A DNA stretch of 64,000 bases, taken from assembly GCF_016598595.1 (NCBI RefSeq), contig NZ_CP066786.1, positions 2,689,501 to 2,753,500 on the forward strand, written 5' to 3'. The notes beneath the pieces are model-generated. The model was not told the origin of the DNA and searched no databases. It saw only the letters and a list, made by a program, of their open reading frames with translations. The position numbers and the translations under genes were made by a program. Shown piece by piece: positions 1-11,774 of this stretch (its first letter is position 1; each line of letters begins with the position of its first letter). The stretch comes from Martelella lutilitoris. Its GTDB lineage: Bacteria; Pseudomonadota; Alphaproteobacteria; Rhizobiales; Rhizobiaceae.

Positions 1-295
1 CCTCCGGACCGGCGGCGAACTCCGCCAAAACCTCCTCAAGTCGGCTTCCCGGCTCATCGGAAAGCACGCGCGTCATCGCACGGTCGATCTCCTTGCCGGC
101 CGCCGGCGTAAACCAGGAAGACAGTGCCGTGCCGCAGACATCGCCCTCCTCCGCCCGCAGCAGCGCGAGGGCGGCGTCGTTGGCGATTTCGATCGTTCCG
201 AAGGGGTCGACCAGCAAAATGCATTCGGGCGCGCGGTTGAGCGTGTCAACCACGGGTCGCGTGTCAGCCGCCTGAGGCAAGTCGGAATTCATCAT
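1..295 (-). CDS. PAS-domain protein, N-terminal fragment (gene runs off the window)
   Basis: Only the first 98 codons are inside the window; no stop is seen before the edge. Two adjacent ATG codons open the frame. Residues ~20-60 read APECILLVDPFGTIEIAND and continue as a PAS-type fold (a hydrophobic strand, then an 'I..AN.AA' helix typical of PAS sensors), with no signal peptide or membrane segment. PAS modules at an N terminus usually precede a histidine kinase, a GGDEF domain or a chemoreceptor, but the output domain is off-window, so the function is open. About 184 bp separate it from the stop of the gene upstream, room for its own promoter. Confidence 0.7.
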   Translation of the reverse strand, partial: MMNSDLPQAADTRPVVDTLNRAPECILLVDPFGTIEIANDAALALLRAEEGDVCGTALSSWFTPAAGKEIDRAMTRVLSDEPGSRLEEVLAEFAAGPE

Positions 296-479
296 TCGCA
301 TCCGTTTGTCCAGTCGAGCGTTTCAGCGCCGGGACAGGTCCAATCCAAACTTCATCGCGACGCTGGCCGGGCACGCCGCATGCCGGCACCAAGACAAGCA
401 TGATAGGCCCGCGAGGTAAATCGCATCTTAAAGCGTAAAACCAGTCAGATTTGAGCTTGTTCCATGCTCTGCTCGCTTT

Positions 480-1361
480 TTACCAAAAATGGTCTGAAAA
501 GGACGGGAGCGATCCGTCGGCCGGGCCGCGTATCGCGAAGGCAAAGGCCGCGTCAAGGTGATGCGATTTGACGGCCTGCCACCGGCAATATTCGCCTATG
601 AAGGCGGCATCGACCCACATCGCGCTTTCAAACGCCCTTCCGCTCCAGCCGATCGCGCCGACATCGACGACTTTTCGCAGGATGCGCTGAAGGTGGGTGC
701 GCGAGATAAGGATCCGCTTCGCCATTTCACGGGCGTTCAGGGCCGGGATCATATAGCGTCCCTCTTGCGGCCGCTGGCGACCGACCATGACGATGATGTT
801 GTCCATCACCAGGCCGCCCGAAATCGATTTCTGCAGAAGCGCGACCCGCGGCGGCGGTTCGCGCCAGGCGGCATCGCGGAGGCAGCCGAAGGCGAGACGC
901 GGCTGCATGAGAGGGATCATCTCCGGCCGCGCCGCAAATGCCGCCACACGTCCCTTTGCATCAAGTGCATCGAGCATCGACAGGTTTGCCGCGATCCATT
1001 GCCCGATGGCTGCGTAGACCGGCGGGGTCGGTTCGAAATAACGCGGTCTCAGGCTGGCGCGCGCGGGATCGGGGCGCAGGAAGCCATAGGCAAGCGATTC
1101 ATCGACATAGTCGCGGATGGTGTTCGGACTGGCGACCTTGAACGGCTTCAGCACATCGATCAGGCCGTTGACGGTCAGGCCTTCATCGCCGCCCCAGTAA
1201 AGGGCGAGCGCGGCCTGGGATATCAGCCAGCGGCGCTGCGAGCCGAAATTGGCGCCCAGGCGCTGGTTCTCCTGGTAAACGGCGGCGAGCCTCTCGCCGT
1301 AAAGCGAAAGTGAAGGGAGAAAGGAAGGGTGCGTCGCGATCGTATCTGCAGAAAGCGGCAT
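480..1361 (-). CDS. Hypothetical protein with two winged-helix-like segments
   Basis: A 293-residue soluble protein I do not recognise by name. Two stretches look like DNA-binding folds: residues ~40-97, where a predicted helix pair ends in SPNTIRDYVDESLAYGFL (recognition helix followed by a wing-like turn), and residues ~205-245, with LNAREMAKRILISRTHLQRI, a good helix-turn-helix pattern. No signal peptide or transmembrane segment is visible. It is divergent from the MFS exporter gene, with a 226-bp shared upstream region, so it could regulate that exporter; this is inference from position only. The residues between the two modules are Ala/Arg rich and show no enzyme motif. Confidence 0.6.
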   Translation of the reverse strand: MPLSADTIATHPSFLPSLSLYGERLAAVYQENQRLGANFGSQRRWLISQAALALYWGGDEGLTVNGLIDVLKPFKVASPNTIRDYVDESLAYGFLRPDPARASLRPRYFEPTPPVYAAIGQWIAANLSMLDALDAKGRVAAFAARPEMIPLMQPRLAFGCLRDAAWREPPPRVALLQKSISGGLVMDNIIVMVGRQRPQEGRYMIPALNAREMAKRILISRTHLQRILRKVVDVGAIGWSGRAFESAMWVDAAFIGEYCRWQAVKSHHLDAAFAFAIRGPADGSLPSFSDHFW

Positions 1362-1587
1362 TGTTCTTATATGGTTGTCGGCGCTGTTGTGCCGGAAACT
1401 GCGCCGCCTCCAGCCGTGATGTCGGCCGCGACCCTACTTGATCGGCGCGCGAAAATACAGACGCAAAAAAGCCTTCGCAGCGGTTGCGGGCCGGCTCCTA
1501 ACGCCCTATAGGGCCGCAAGTCGCCGCACCGGCCGTGCTTCCGGCGGAAACAGAGACACCCAGAAAACACCGCAGCGAGCGAAAACC

Positions 1588-2853
1588 ATGTTTGCCAGTC
1601 TCGTCTCCATCACCTCCCTGATGCTTTCGACCATGCTGATGATGGTCGGCTACGGGCTCATGAACTACCTTATTCCGGTGCGCTCGGTGGCGGAAGGCTG
1701 GTCGTCGTTCCTGATTTCGGTGATCGCGACAGGGTATACGGTCGGCTTTACGGTATCGTGCATCGTCACTCCGAAACTGGTGCTGCGGGTCGGCCATGTC
1801 CGCGTCTTCGGCGCCCTGATCACGCTGCTCACGGCCTCGATCCTCGCAAGCGCGCTGCTGGTCGACTGGCGGGCCTGGATCGCCTTTCGCGCCATTTCCG
1901 GTTTTGCGGTCGCCGGCTGCTATCTGGTGATCGAAAGCTGGCTGAACGAACGCGTGACGAACGAGACCCGCGGCTCGGTCTTCTCGATCTACATGATGGT
2001 GACGCTTGCCGGATCGATCGGCGGTCAGTATCTCGTGCCGCTCGGCGATCCGCTCAGCACGACGCTGTTCATCGTCTGCGGCATCGTCTTCGCGGTCGCC
2101 ATTCTCCCGACGGCGCTTTCCACCGCGCAGTCGCCCGCGCCGATCGCCCAGGTGCAGTTCGGGCTGAAGAAGCTCTACCTGCGCTCGCCCGTCGCCGCGG
2201 TCGGGGCGATCCTGGCCGGAATCCTGTCCGGCACCTGGGCGAGCCTCGGCGGCGTCTACACCACCCAGAGCGGCTTCACCACCGGCCAGGGCGCCACGCT
2301 TCTCGCCTTCGTGCTTGCCGGCGGCGCGCTCGGGCAGATCCCGATCGGCCGCATCTCCGACCGGACAGACCGGCGCTATGTGATGATCGCCTGCGGCGTG
2401 ATCGGCGTCGTCGCCGCGACCGCCATGTTCTTCATGTCGCCCGAGACGCCGCGCCTGCTCTACGGTTCGGCCTTCATCGTCGGCTCGATGCTCTATCCGA
2501 TCTACGCGCTCAATGTCGCCCACGCCAATGACCGTGCCGATCCGAGCGAGTATGTGACGATTTCGAGCTCGCTGATGGTGCTCTACGGCCTCGGCACCGT
2601 CGCCGGCCCCCTGATCGGAGGCGGCGCGATGGAGCTTGCCGGTCCGCGCGGACTGATGCTCTATCTTTCGATCGGGTTCGCGATCTACGCGGCCTATGCC
2701 GCCTGGCGCGTGATGAAGGGCAATCCGACGGTCGCCCCGGACGAGCGCGCCGACTTCCACGCAATTGCCGTTCCGATGCGCGGTACGGACCCTGCCGGCA
2801 GCATCGCGGTGGATTACGAAACCGAATACGACCCGACCCAGAGCGAGCAGTAA
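1588..2853 (+). CDS. MFS transporter (UMF2/YcaD-like family)
   Basis: A 421-residue inner-membrane protein with about twelve hydrophobic segments in the 6+6 MFS layout. The loop after TM8 carries GRISDRTDRRYVM, the classical G-x(3)-D-R-x-x-R-R motif of the family, and the N half has ESWLNERV, a motif of the YcaD/UMF2 group. An in-frame extension of 50 codons upstream is rich in Arg and Pro and unlike a membrane protein N terminus, so I start at the ATG that gives MFASLVSITSLML. The C terminus is a ~45-residue acidic cytoplasmic tail. The substrate is unknown; members are proton-coupled exporters or sugar/drug carriers. Confidence 0.88.
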   Translation: MFASLVSITSLMLSTMLMMVGYGLMNYLIPVRSVAEGWSSFLISVIATGYTVGFTVSCIVTPKLVLRVGHVRVFGALITLLTASILASALLVDWRAWIAFRAISGFAVAGCYLVIESWLNERVTNETRGSVFSIYMMVTLAGSIGGQYLVPLGDPLSTTLFIVCGIVFAVAILPTALSTAQSPAPIAQVQFGLKKLYLRSPVAAVGAILAGILSGTWASLGGVYTTQSGFTTGQGATLLAFVLAGGALGQIPIGRISDRTDRRYVMIACGVIGVVAATAMFFMSPETPRLLYGSAFIVGSMLYPIYALNVAHANDRADPSEYVTISSSLMVLYGLGTVAGPLIGGGAMELAGPRGLMLYLSIGFAIYAAYAAWRVMKGNPTVAPDERADFHAIAVPMRGTDPAGSIAVDYETEYDPTQSEQ

Positions 2854-2858
2854 TCCGC

Positions 2859-3860
2859 TCAGCTCGGATTTTGCGACGGGGAGACGCGGCGGATCTTTCG
2901 CCGCTCGAGACCCAGCCTGTGCTCGCGATAGATGATGAAGATGCCGGCGCCGACAACGAACACGGAGCCGGCAATCGTGTTCAGCGTTGGTATTTCGCCG
3001 AAGACGAACAACGAGATCAGGATGCCGAAAATGATCGAGCTGTAGTCGAAGGGCGCGATCGTCGAAGCATCGGCGAAGCGATAGCTCTCGGTCATCATGA
3101 TCTGGCCGACGCCGCCGAAGAGACCCGAGAGAATGAGCAGGACGAGCGGCCAGAAGCCGAGCGAGGCCCAGCCGAAGGGCAGCGTCGCAAGCGAGAGCAG
3201 CGCTGCGAAGGTCGAGAAATAGAGCACGATCGTGGGCCCCTTCTCGGTCACCAGCAGGCGGCGGACCTGGATCATCGCCAGAGCGCCGAGCGCCGCGCCT
3301 GCAAGGACGAGAACAACGGCGAGCGCCTCCTCCGAGCCGATCCCGCCCTCGCGAAAAAGCGTCAGCTTGGGCCAGGAGATGATCATCACCCCGAACAGCC
3401 CGACGCCAACGGCCGACCAGCGATAGATGCGCACGACCTCGCCCAGAAGCAGGGCGGCGAAGACGACGGAAAGCAGCGGCAGGGCATAGCCGAGGGCGAT
3501 CACCTCGGGCAACGGCAGGTGCATCAGCCCGTAAAACCCCATGCCCATCGAGGTAATGCCGATCAGCGAGCGCAGGAAATGGCCGACCGGGCGTTTCGTC
3601 TTGTAAGCGCCTTTCAGTTCATGCCGCCAGGCAAGATAGACGATGATGGGAACGATGCCGAACAGGGAGCGGTAAAACGTCACCTGCCCCGGCGCGATCC
3701 CCTCGCCCGCAAGCTTGATGCAGGTCTGCATGCCGAGGAAGGCAAGGATCGAGGACAGTTTGAGGACGATGCCGCGCAACGGGTTGGCATTGGTTTCGAA
3801 GGGCATGAACGGGGCATTCTGGTCAAGGGTTGTCGGCGGCAAGAGCCGCGTATGTTCCAT
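2859..3860 (-). CDS. DMT-superfamily transporter with EamA domains
   Basis: A 333-residue protein with ten hydrophobic segments arranged as two EamA repeats of five. The first repeat ends around residue 165 and the second contains the usual FGEIPTLNTIAGSVFVVGAG stretch near the end of the last helices. The basic cytoplasmic tail (RLGLERRKIRRVS) fits the inside-positive rule. EamA proteins export metabolites or amino acids; the substrate here cannot be told. It is convergent with the MFS gene, the two stops lying five bases apart, and divergent from pepN. Confidence 0.87.
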   Translation of the reverse strand: MEHTRLLPPTTLDQNAPFMPFETNANPLRGIVLKLSSILAFLGMQTCIKLAGEGIAPGQVTFYRSLFGIVPIIVYLAWRHELKGAYKTKRPVGHFLRSLIGITSMGMGFYGLMHLPLPEVIALGYALPLLSVVFAALLLGEVVRIYRWSAVGVGLFGVMIISWPKLTLFREGGIGSEEALAVVLVLAGAALGALAMIQVRRLLVTEKGPTIVLYFSTFAALLSLATLPFGWASLGFWPLVLLILSGLFGGVGQIMMTESYRFADASTIAPFDYSSIIFGILISLFVFGEIPTLNTIAGSVFVVGAGIFIIYREHRLGLERRKIRRVSPSQNPS

Positions 3861-3994
3861 CCTCCTTACGCCAGTTCCCGCATGCCTGTACAGATTTCAT
3901 GAAAATCCGGCGAAGCATTTGCATTTTTCCGCCCCGGGCGCTTTGTTGTGCATCGATCGGCCGCGCCGAATGAAACCATATGAAGAGGAAGCCC

Positions 3995-6643
3995 ATGCGA
4001 GCGGACAAGAACCGGACCGTTTACCTGAAGGACTATCAGCCGACCGATTTCCTCATCGAGACCGTCGACCTGGTGTTCGACCTCGGCGAGACGATGACAA
4101 CCGTGGGGAGCCAGATCCGCATGCGCCGACGGCCGGGCGCGGACCCTTCCGCCCCGCTGATCTTCGACGGCGACGGACTCGCCTTGTCCGGCCTTGCGCT
4201 TGACGGCAAGCCGTTGCTCCCCGAGCGCTATGACAGCGACGCCGACAGGCTGACGATCCGCGACCTGCCCGAGGACGGCGCCTTCACGCTGACGATCAAG
4301 ACGCGCATCAATCCGAGCGCGAACAGCCAGCTTCTCGGCCTCTACCGGACGAACGGCGTCTACTCGACCCAGTGCGAGGCGGAGGGCTTTCGCCGCATCA
4401 CCTATTTCTACGACCGGCCCGACGTGCTGGCGGTCTACACGGTGACCATCATCGCCGACGAGAAGACCTGCCCGCTCCTGCTGTCGAACGGCAATCTCGT
4501 TGAGGAACACAAGCTCGATGACGGCCGGCACATGGCCAGGTGGCACGACCCCTTCCCCAAGCCGTCCTATCTCTTCGCGCTGGTCGCCGGCGACCTTGCG
4601 ATGATCGAGGACAGGTTCACGACCATGTCGGGCTGCGCGGTCACGCTCAGGATCTATGTCGAGCACGGAAAGGCCGGACGCGCCGGCTATGCCATGGATT
4701 CGCTCAAGCGCGCGATGAAATGGGACGAGGAGCGCTTCGGACGCGAATACGACCTCGACATCTTCATGATCGTCGCCGTCTCCGATTTCAACATGGGCGC
4801 GATGGAGAACAAGGGCCTCAACATCTTCAATGACCGGCTGATCCTGGCGGATCCGGAAACGGCGACCGACGATGATTACGCCCGGATCGAGGCCGTGGTG
4901 GCGCATGAATATTTCCACAACTGGACCGGCAACCGGATCACCTGCCGCGACTGGTTCCAGCTGAGCCTCAAGGAAGGCCTGACGGTCTATCGCGAGCATG
5001 AATTCTCCGCCGACGAGCGCTCGCGACCGGTCGTGCGGGTGGAGGAAGTGAAGTTTCTGCGCGCCCACCAGTTCCCGGAAGACGGCGGGCCGCTCGCCCA
5101 TCCGGTGCGCCCGACCGAATATCTCGAAATCGACAATTTCTATACGACGACTGTCTACGAGAAGGGCTCCGAGGTCTCGCGCATGATCGCCACGCTTCTG
5201 GGACCGGATGGCTTCCGCAAGGGACTCGACCTGTTTTTCGAGCGCCATGACGGCGGCGCGGTGACGATCGAGGATTACCTGAAATGCTTCGAGGATGCGA
5301 CCGGCCACGATCTCGCGCATTTCTCGCTCTGGTACCACCAAGCCGGAACGCCGGTGATCTCGGTTGCCAGTTTCTATGACGAGGCGAAGGGCGAGCTGAA
5401 GCTTACGCTCGGCCAGAAGACGCCGCCTACCCCCGGCGAGAGGGTCAAGAAGCCGCTGCACATCCCGCTGCGGGTCGGCCTCATCGGCCCGAATGGCGAC
5501 GACATGGAACCGTCGGCGATCAGCGGCGGGGCACATCGCGAGGACGTTCTGGAACTCACGCAGGACGAGCAGACCTTCGTCTTTGAAGGGGTCGGCGCGC
5601 GCCCGGCCATTTCGGTCAATCGCGATTTCTCCGCGCCGGTGCGGGTCCGCTTCGACCAGTCGCGCGAGGACCGGCTCAGGATCGCCGAGGCCGAGACCGA
5701 TCTGGTCGCCCGCTGGGATACGGTCAATGCATTGGCGCTCGAGGCGCTGGTCAGGGCGACGGAGGAGATCAGGGCCGGACGGCCGGTGAGGCCGGATGCA
5801 GGCTTGAGCGCGGTTCTCGTCGCCACGGCGGAGGACGAGACGCTCGAACCCGCTTTCCGCGCCCTGGCGCTGACGCTGCCGAGCGAACTCGATATCGGCC
5901 GCGAGATCGGCGACAATGTCGACCCGGACGCGATCCATACGGCGCGAAAGGCGGTTTTCGAGGCCATTGCCGAAGCCGGGCGCGAGACCTTCATCCGCCT
6001 GACGGCCGACATGGGCACGCGCAGCGCCTTCAGCCCCGATGCCGAAAGCGCGGGCAGACGGGCGCTCGCCAACGCGGCGCTCGCGCTCGCCTCGGCCGCA
6101 GAGAAGGCGCCCGAACGCGCAAGCCGGGCCTATCAGGCGGCGGACAACATGACGGACATGCTGGCCGCCATGCGGGTTCTGGCCCACCAGTTTTCAGGCT
6201 CCGGCGAGGCGGAAAATGCGCTTGCCGATTACAGGCGCCGCTTTGCCCGCGAGCCGCTGGTGCTCGACAAATGGTTCGCGACGCTGGCGACGGTTCCGGG
6301 TGCGCAGACGCTTGAACGCGTCGCATCGCTGGTGGGTGACGATGCCTTCGACGGGACCAACCCCAACCGGGTGCGCGCCCTTATCGGAGCCTTCGCCTCG
6401 TCCAATCCGACCGGGTTCAACCGGCCCGACGGCGCGGGCTATGCTTTCTTCGCCGACTTCATCCTGACCTCCGACAAGCGCAATGCCACGCTGACGGCCC
6501 GGCTGATGACGGCGATGCGCTCGTTCGAGGCGCTTGAGCCGCAACGGCGCGCGCTTGCCCGCAAGGCAATCGAGCGCATTGCCGGCCATGATGATCTCTC
6601 CCGCAACCTGCGGGATATCGTCGATCGCATGTTGAAAGGCTGA
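3995..6643 (+). CDS. pepN: Aminopeptidase N (M1 family zinc metallopeptidase)
   Basis: An 882-residue cytosolic aminopeptidase that removes N-terminal residues from peptides. The exopeptidase motif GAMEN is at ~268-272 and the zinc site HEYFH-x18-E at H304/H308/E327, the spacing expected for M1. Length and the C-terminal helical region match the proteobacterial PepN subgroup (E. coli PepN about 870). A second ATG five codons upstream is in frame, but the purine-rich AGAGGAAG lies just before the chosen ATG, which is therefore preferred. The gene stands alone and is divergent from the EamA gene. Confidence 0.97.
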   Translation: MRADKNRTVYLKDYQPTDFLIETVDLVFDLGETMTTVGSQIRMRRRPGADPSAPLIFDGDGLALSGLALDGKPLLPERYDSDADRLTIRDLPEDGAFTLTIKTRINPSANSQLLGLYRTNGVYSTQCEAEGFRRITYFYDRPDVLAVYTVTIIADEKTCPLLLSNGNLVEEHKLDDGRHMARWHDPFPKPSYLFALVAGDLAMIEDRFTTMSGCAVTLRIYVEHGKAGRAGYAMDSLKRAMKWDEERFGREYDLDIFMIVAVSDFNMGAMENKGLNIFNDRLILADPETATDDDYARIEAVVAHEYFHNWTGNRITCRDWFQLSLKEGLTVYREHEFSADERSRPVVRVEEVKFLRAHQFPEDGGPLAHPVRPTEYLEIDNFYTTTVYEKGSEVSRMIATLLGPDGFRKGLDLFFERHDGGAVTIEDYLKCFEDATGHDLAHFSLWYHQAGTPVISVASFYDEAKGELKLTLGQKTPPTPGERVKKPLHIPLRVGLIGPNGDDMEPSAISGGAHREDVLELTQDEQTFVFEGVGARPAISVNRDFSAPVRVRFDQSREDRLRIAEAETDLVARWDTVNALALEALVRATEEIRAGRPVRPDAGLSAVLVATAEDETLEPAFRALALTLPSELDIGREIGDNVDPDAIHTARKAVFEAIAEAGRETFIRLTADMGTRSAFSPDAESAGRRALANAALALASAAEKAPERASRAYQAADNMTDMLAAMRVLAHQFSGSGEAENALADYRRRFAREPLVLDKWFATLATVPGAQTLERVASLVGDDAFDGTNPNRVRALIGAFASSNPTGFNRPDGAGYAFFADFILTSDKRNATLTARLMTAMRSFEALEPQRRALARKAIERIAGHDDLSRNLRDIVDRMLKG

Positions 6644-6799
6644 ATTAGCGCTTGCCAAGACACGCAATCCGAGTCCTCCGTTTGGACGGACCGGCCGCCG
6701 CAGCTGCGCCGGACAGCTTTCGCGGCGGCCGTCAATTCACAAAAAAGCCTTATTTGATATATGGTTAACAAAAGCTTCCCGAAGGGTGCTGGACAAGCC

Positions 6800-6829
6800 G
6801 AATCACCTTTGATTCACTAGGGTAGATTC
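6800..6829. promoter_or_regulatory. Cluster of three GANTC (CcrM) sites
   Basis: Three GANTC sites (GAATC at 6800, GATTC at 6811, GATTC at 6825) lie within 30 bp, about 40 bp before the start of the PAS pseudokinase gene. In alphaproteobacteria GANTC is methylated by CcrM, is under-represented genome-wide, and tends to sit in promoters of cell-cycle genes. Functional relevance here is inferred. Confidence 0.45.
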
Positions 6830-6869
6830 GCAAGGCGGTTTCGCGGATCGCACGAGGGAACTTAAGCAC

Positions 6870-8723
6870 ATGAAACGATCAGATCTGTGGGACGACCCCG
6901 CAGTGAACGGGAACCTGCGCTCCGGATTCACTGCAAGCCAGACATTTTCAGGCCGCGAACAGGCCGGTTTTCAGGGCCTTGGCGCTTTTGCCGCCGCCAA
7001 CAGGCCGGCGGTCGAAAGCGTTCTCAAGAAGTCCATTCCCTATCTGATCATTGCCTTTCTCATCTGCGTCGCCCTGGCGCGCGGGCTCTCCCTGATCTCC
7101 AGCCATACCCGCATGGAAGATGCCCTTCGCCAGACAACAGAACTGACCTCGGCGATCGCGCTTGTTGCGCTGGAGGACGAGACGGCGCTGTTCGACCCCG
7201 AGAATGCCGCCGCCGCCGACGACAGGTTGCAGGCGCTTTCCGCGGTGTCCGCCACCGACCCGGACACCGATCTCGTGATGATCGACACCAGCGGCGCCGT
7301 GCTTGCCGCAACTCCCGCGCGCGCCGACCTTGTCGGCCGCTCGCTCGCCTCCGTCTTTCCCGAGTTGACCTCGGCCCACCATCCGCGCACCGGCGGACAG
7401 GTCGTCGAGACGCGGATCGACGGCGCGCCCTACCAGGTCTCCATGCAGCTCGTCGGCAATGACGGCGGCATGGTGATCGCGCTGCATGCGATGGAGCGGA
7501 TGAATGCCTTCTGGCGCGCCGAGGTCAATCTCAACGTCACCCTGTTTGCCGCCATGGCGCTGCTGCTGCTCGTCGTGGTCTACGCCTACTACACCCAGAT
7601 CAACCGCGCCGACGCGACGACCGGCGTCATGTCCGCCGAGCGCGGCGCGCGCGATGTCATGCTCGCCAACGGCGAGGCGGGACTGTGGTCATTCGACCCG
7701 GCGCGCCGCCGCGCCTGTCTCGACGGCTCGGCCTGCGCGGCCCTCGGCTTCGGCGAGACGGCGCGAGAAATCGATTATCGCGGGCTCCTGGCTCTCGTCC
7801 ATCCCGATGACCGGCGCGGGCTTTCCCGGAAACTCCGCCCCACGGATGACGGATTGATAGAGGCCGATCTTCGCCTGCGCCGCCAGGACGGACGCTACGG
7901 CCTGTTCGCGCTTCGCGCCCATGCGGCGATCAGGGGCGACACCGTATCCGTTTCCGGCGCGGCCATCCGTCAGGCATCCTGCCACCAGAAGGCGGTCGAG
8001 GCGGCCGCGGGACGCGCCGGCATGCTCGAGGCTGCCTTTGATGCCCTGCCCCAGCCGCTGGCACTGTGGCGCAAGGACGGAAGTCTCGACCTTGCCAATG
8101 CCGCCTTCAGGGCCGCCTACGATCTTGATGACAGCCCGTGCGCCATGCGCCAGGATGCGCTTGCTGCGGAAAACCAGGAACAGGCCGTCGTCGTTCGCCG
8201 CAACCACGGTGCGTGCGGCACGGCGACCGAGGTCAGGACGGCGCACGGCGCGTGGATGCGGATTTCCGAGCACTCCATTGAAGACGGCGCCCGACTGACG
8301 GTCGGCACCGACATCACCAGCTTCAGACAGGAGCAGACCCGGCTCCAGGCCGAGCAGGAACGACTGCGGGAAAAGGTCAGCGCCATGGCGCTTGACCGCC
8401 GCAAGCTGGAACTGAAATGCGCATCGCTGGAGCGGTCGCTCGAAGGGAAGGCGGCCGCGCCGCGCCGACAGGACACCGTTCTCGCCGATGCCTCCGTCCC
8501 CGCCGAAATCCGCACCGCGCTGACGTCCGTGCTCGGTTTTTCCGAACTGATGATGGCCGAAACGGACAAGACGCCCGGCGGCAAGCTCAACGACTATGCC
8601 CGCCATATCCACAGCGGCGGCGAGGCGCTTCAGGCACTGGTCCGGCGGCTTGAGGGCAAGCCCCGTGCGCCCGCTGCCGGGGTCTCCGGCGACGAACCCG
8701 TCATCAGGCGCAGGATCGGCTGA
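6870..8723 (+). CDS. Membrane PAS protein, degenerate and truncated histidine kinase
   Basis: A 617-residue protein: a cytoplasmic N terminus, TM1 at ~52-72, a periplasmic sensor region to ~215, TM2 at ~224-244, then two PAS-like regions (~255-375 with the PAS-associated pattern ALVHPDDRRGLSRKLRP, and ~390-490), a coiled coil (~495-540), and a helix pair that resembles a HisKA dimerisation domain. That helix reads PAEIRTALTSVLGFSELMM where functional kinases have SHELRTPLNAILGFSEIM: the phospho-accepting His is Ala and the conserved Pro is Ala. The protein ends ~60 residues later, so there is no HATPase_c domain with N, G1 or G2 boxes, and the stop is five bases from the end of convergent glnE. 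It therefore cannot autophosphorylate as a kinase; it may be a scaffold or sensor partner. Architecture recalls the PleC/DivJ/CbrA group. Confidence 0.8.
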   Translation: MKRSDLWDDPAVNGNLRSGFTASQTFSGREQAGFQGLGAFAAANRPAVESVLKKSIPYLIIAFLICVALARGLSLISSHTRMEDALRQTTELTSAIALVALEDETALFDPENAAAADDRLQALSAVSATDPDTDLVMIDTSGAVLAATPARADLVGRSLASVFPELTSAHHPRTGGQVVETRIDGAPYQVSMQLVGNDGGMVIALHAMERMNAFWRAEVNLNVTLFAAMALLLLVVVYAYYTQINRADATTGVMSAERGARDVMLANGEAGLWSFDPARRRACLDGSACAALGFGETAREIDYRGLLALVHPDDRRGLSRKLRPTDDGLIEADLRLRRQDGRYGLFALRAHAAIRGDTVSVSGAAIRQASCHQKAVEAAAGRAGMLEAAFDALPQPLALWRKDGSLDLANAAFRAAYDLDDSPCAMRQDALAAENQEQAVVVRRNHGACGTATEVRTAHGAWMRISEHSIEDGARLTVGTDITSFRQEQTRLQAEQERLREKVSAMALDRRKLELKCASLERSLEGKAAAPRRQDTVLADASVPAEIRTALTSVLGFSELMMAETDKTPGGKLNDYARHIHSGGEALQALVRRLEGKPRAPAAGVSGDEPVIRRRIG

Positions 8724-8728
8724 CCGGT

Positions 8729-11698
<2,970 letters not shown>

Positions 11699-11774
11699 CT
11701 TTTCCTCCGAATGCCGTTTGCACTGCCTTAACATCGCCGGCGGCAGGCTCAAAGCAAAAGAGGGAGAAGAGAAT

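Noticed and set aside
3866..6187. 773-codon minus-strand frame opposite pepN
   Set aside because: Low-complexity Arg/Asp/Gly translation with no family pattern; pepN on the other strand has complete M1 motifs.
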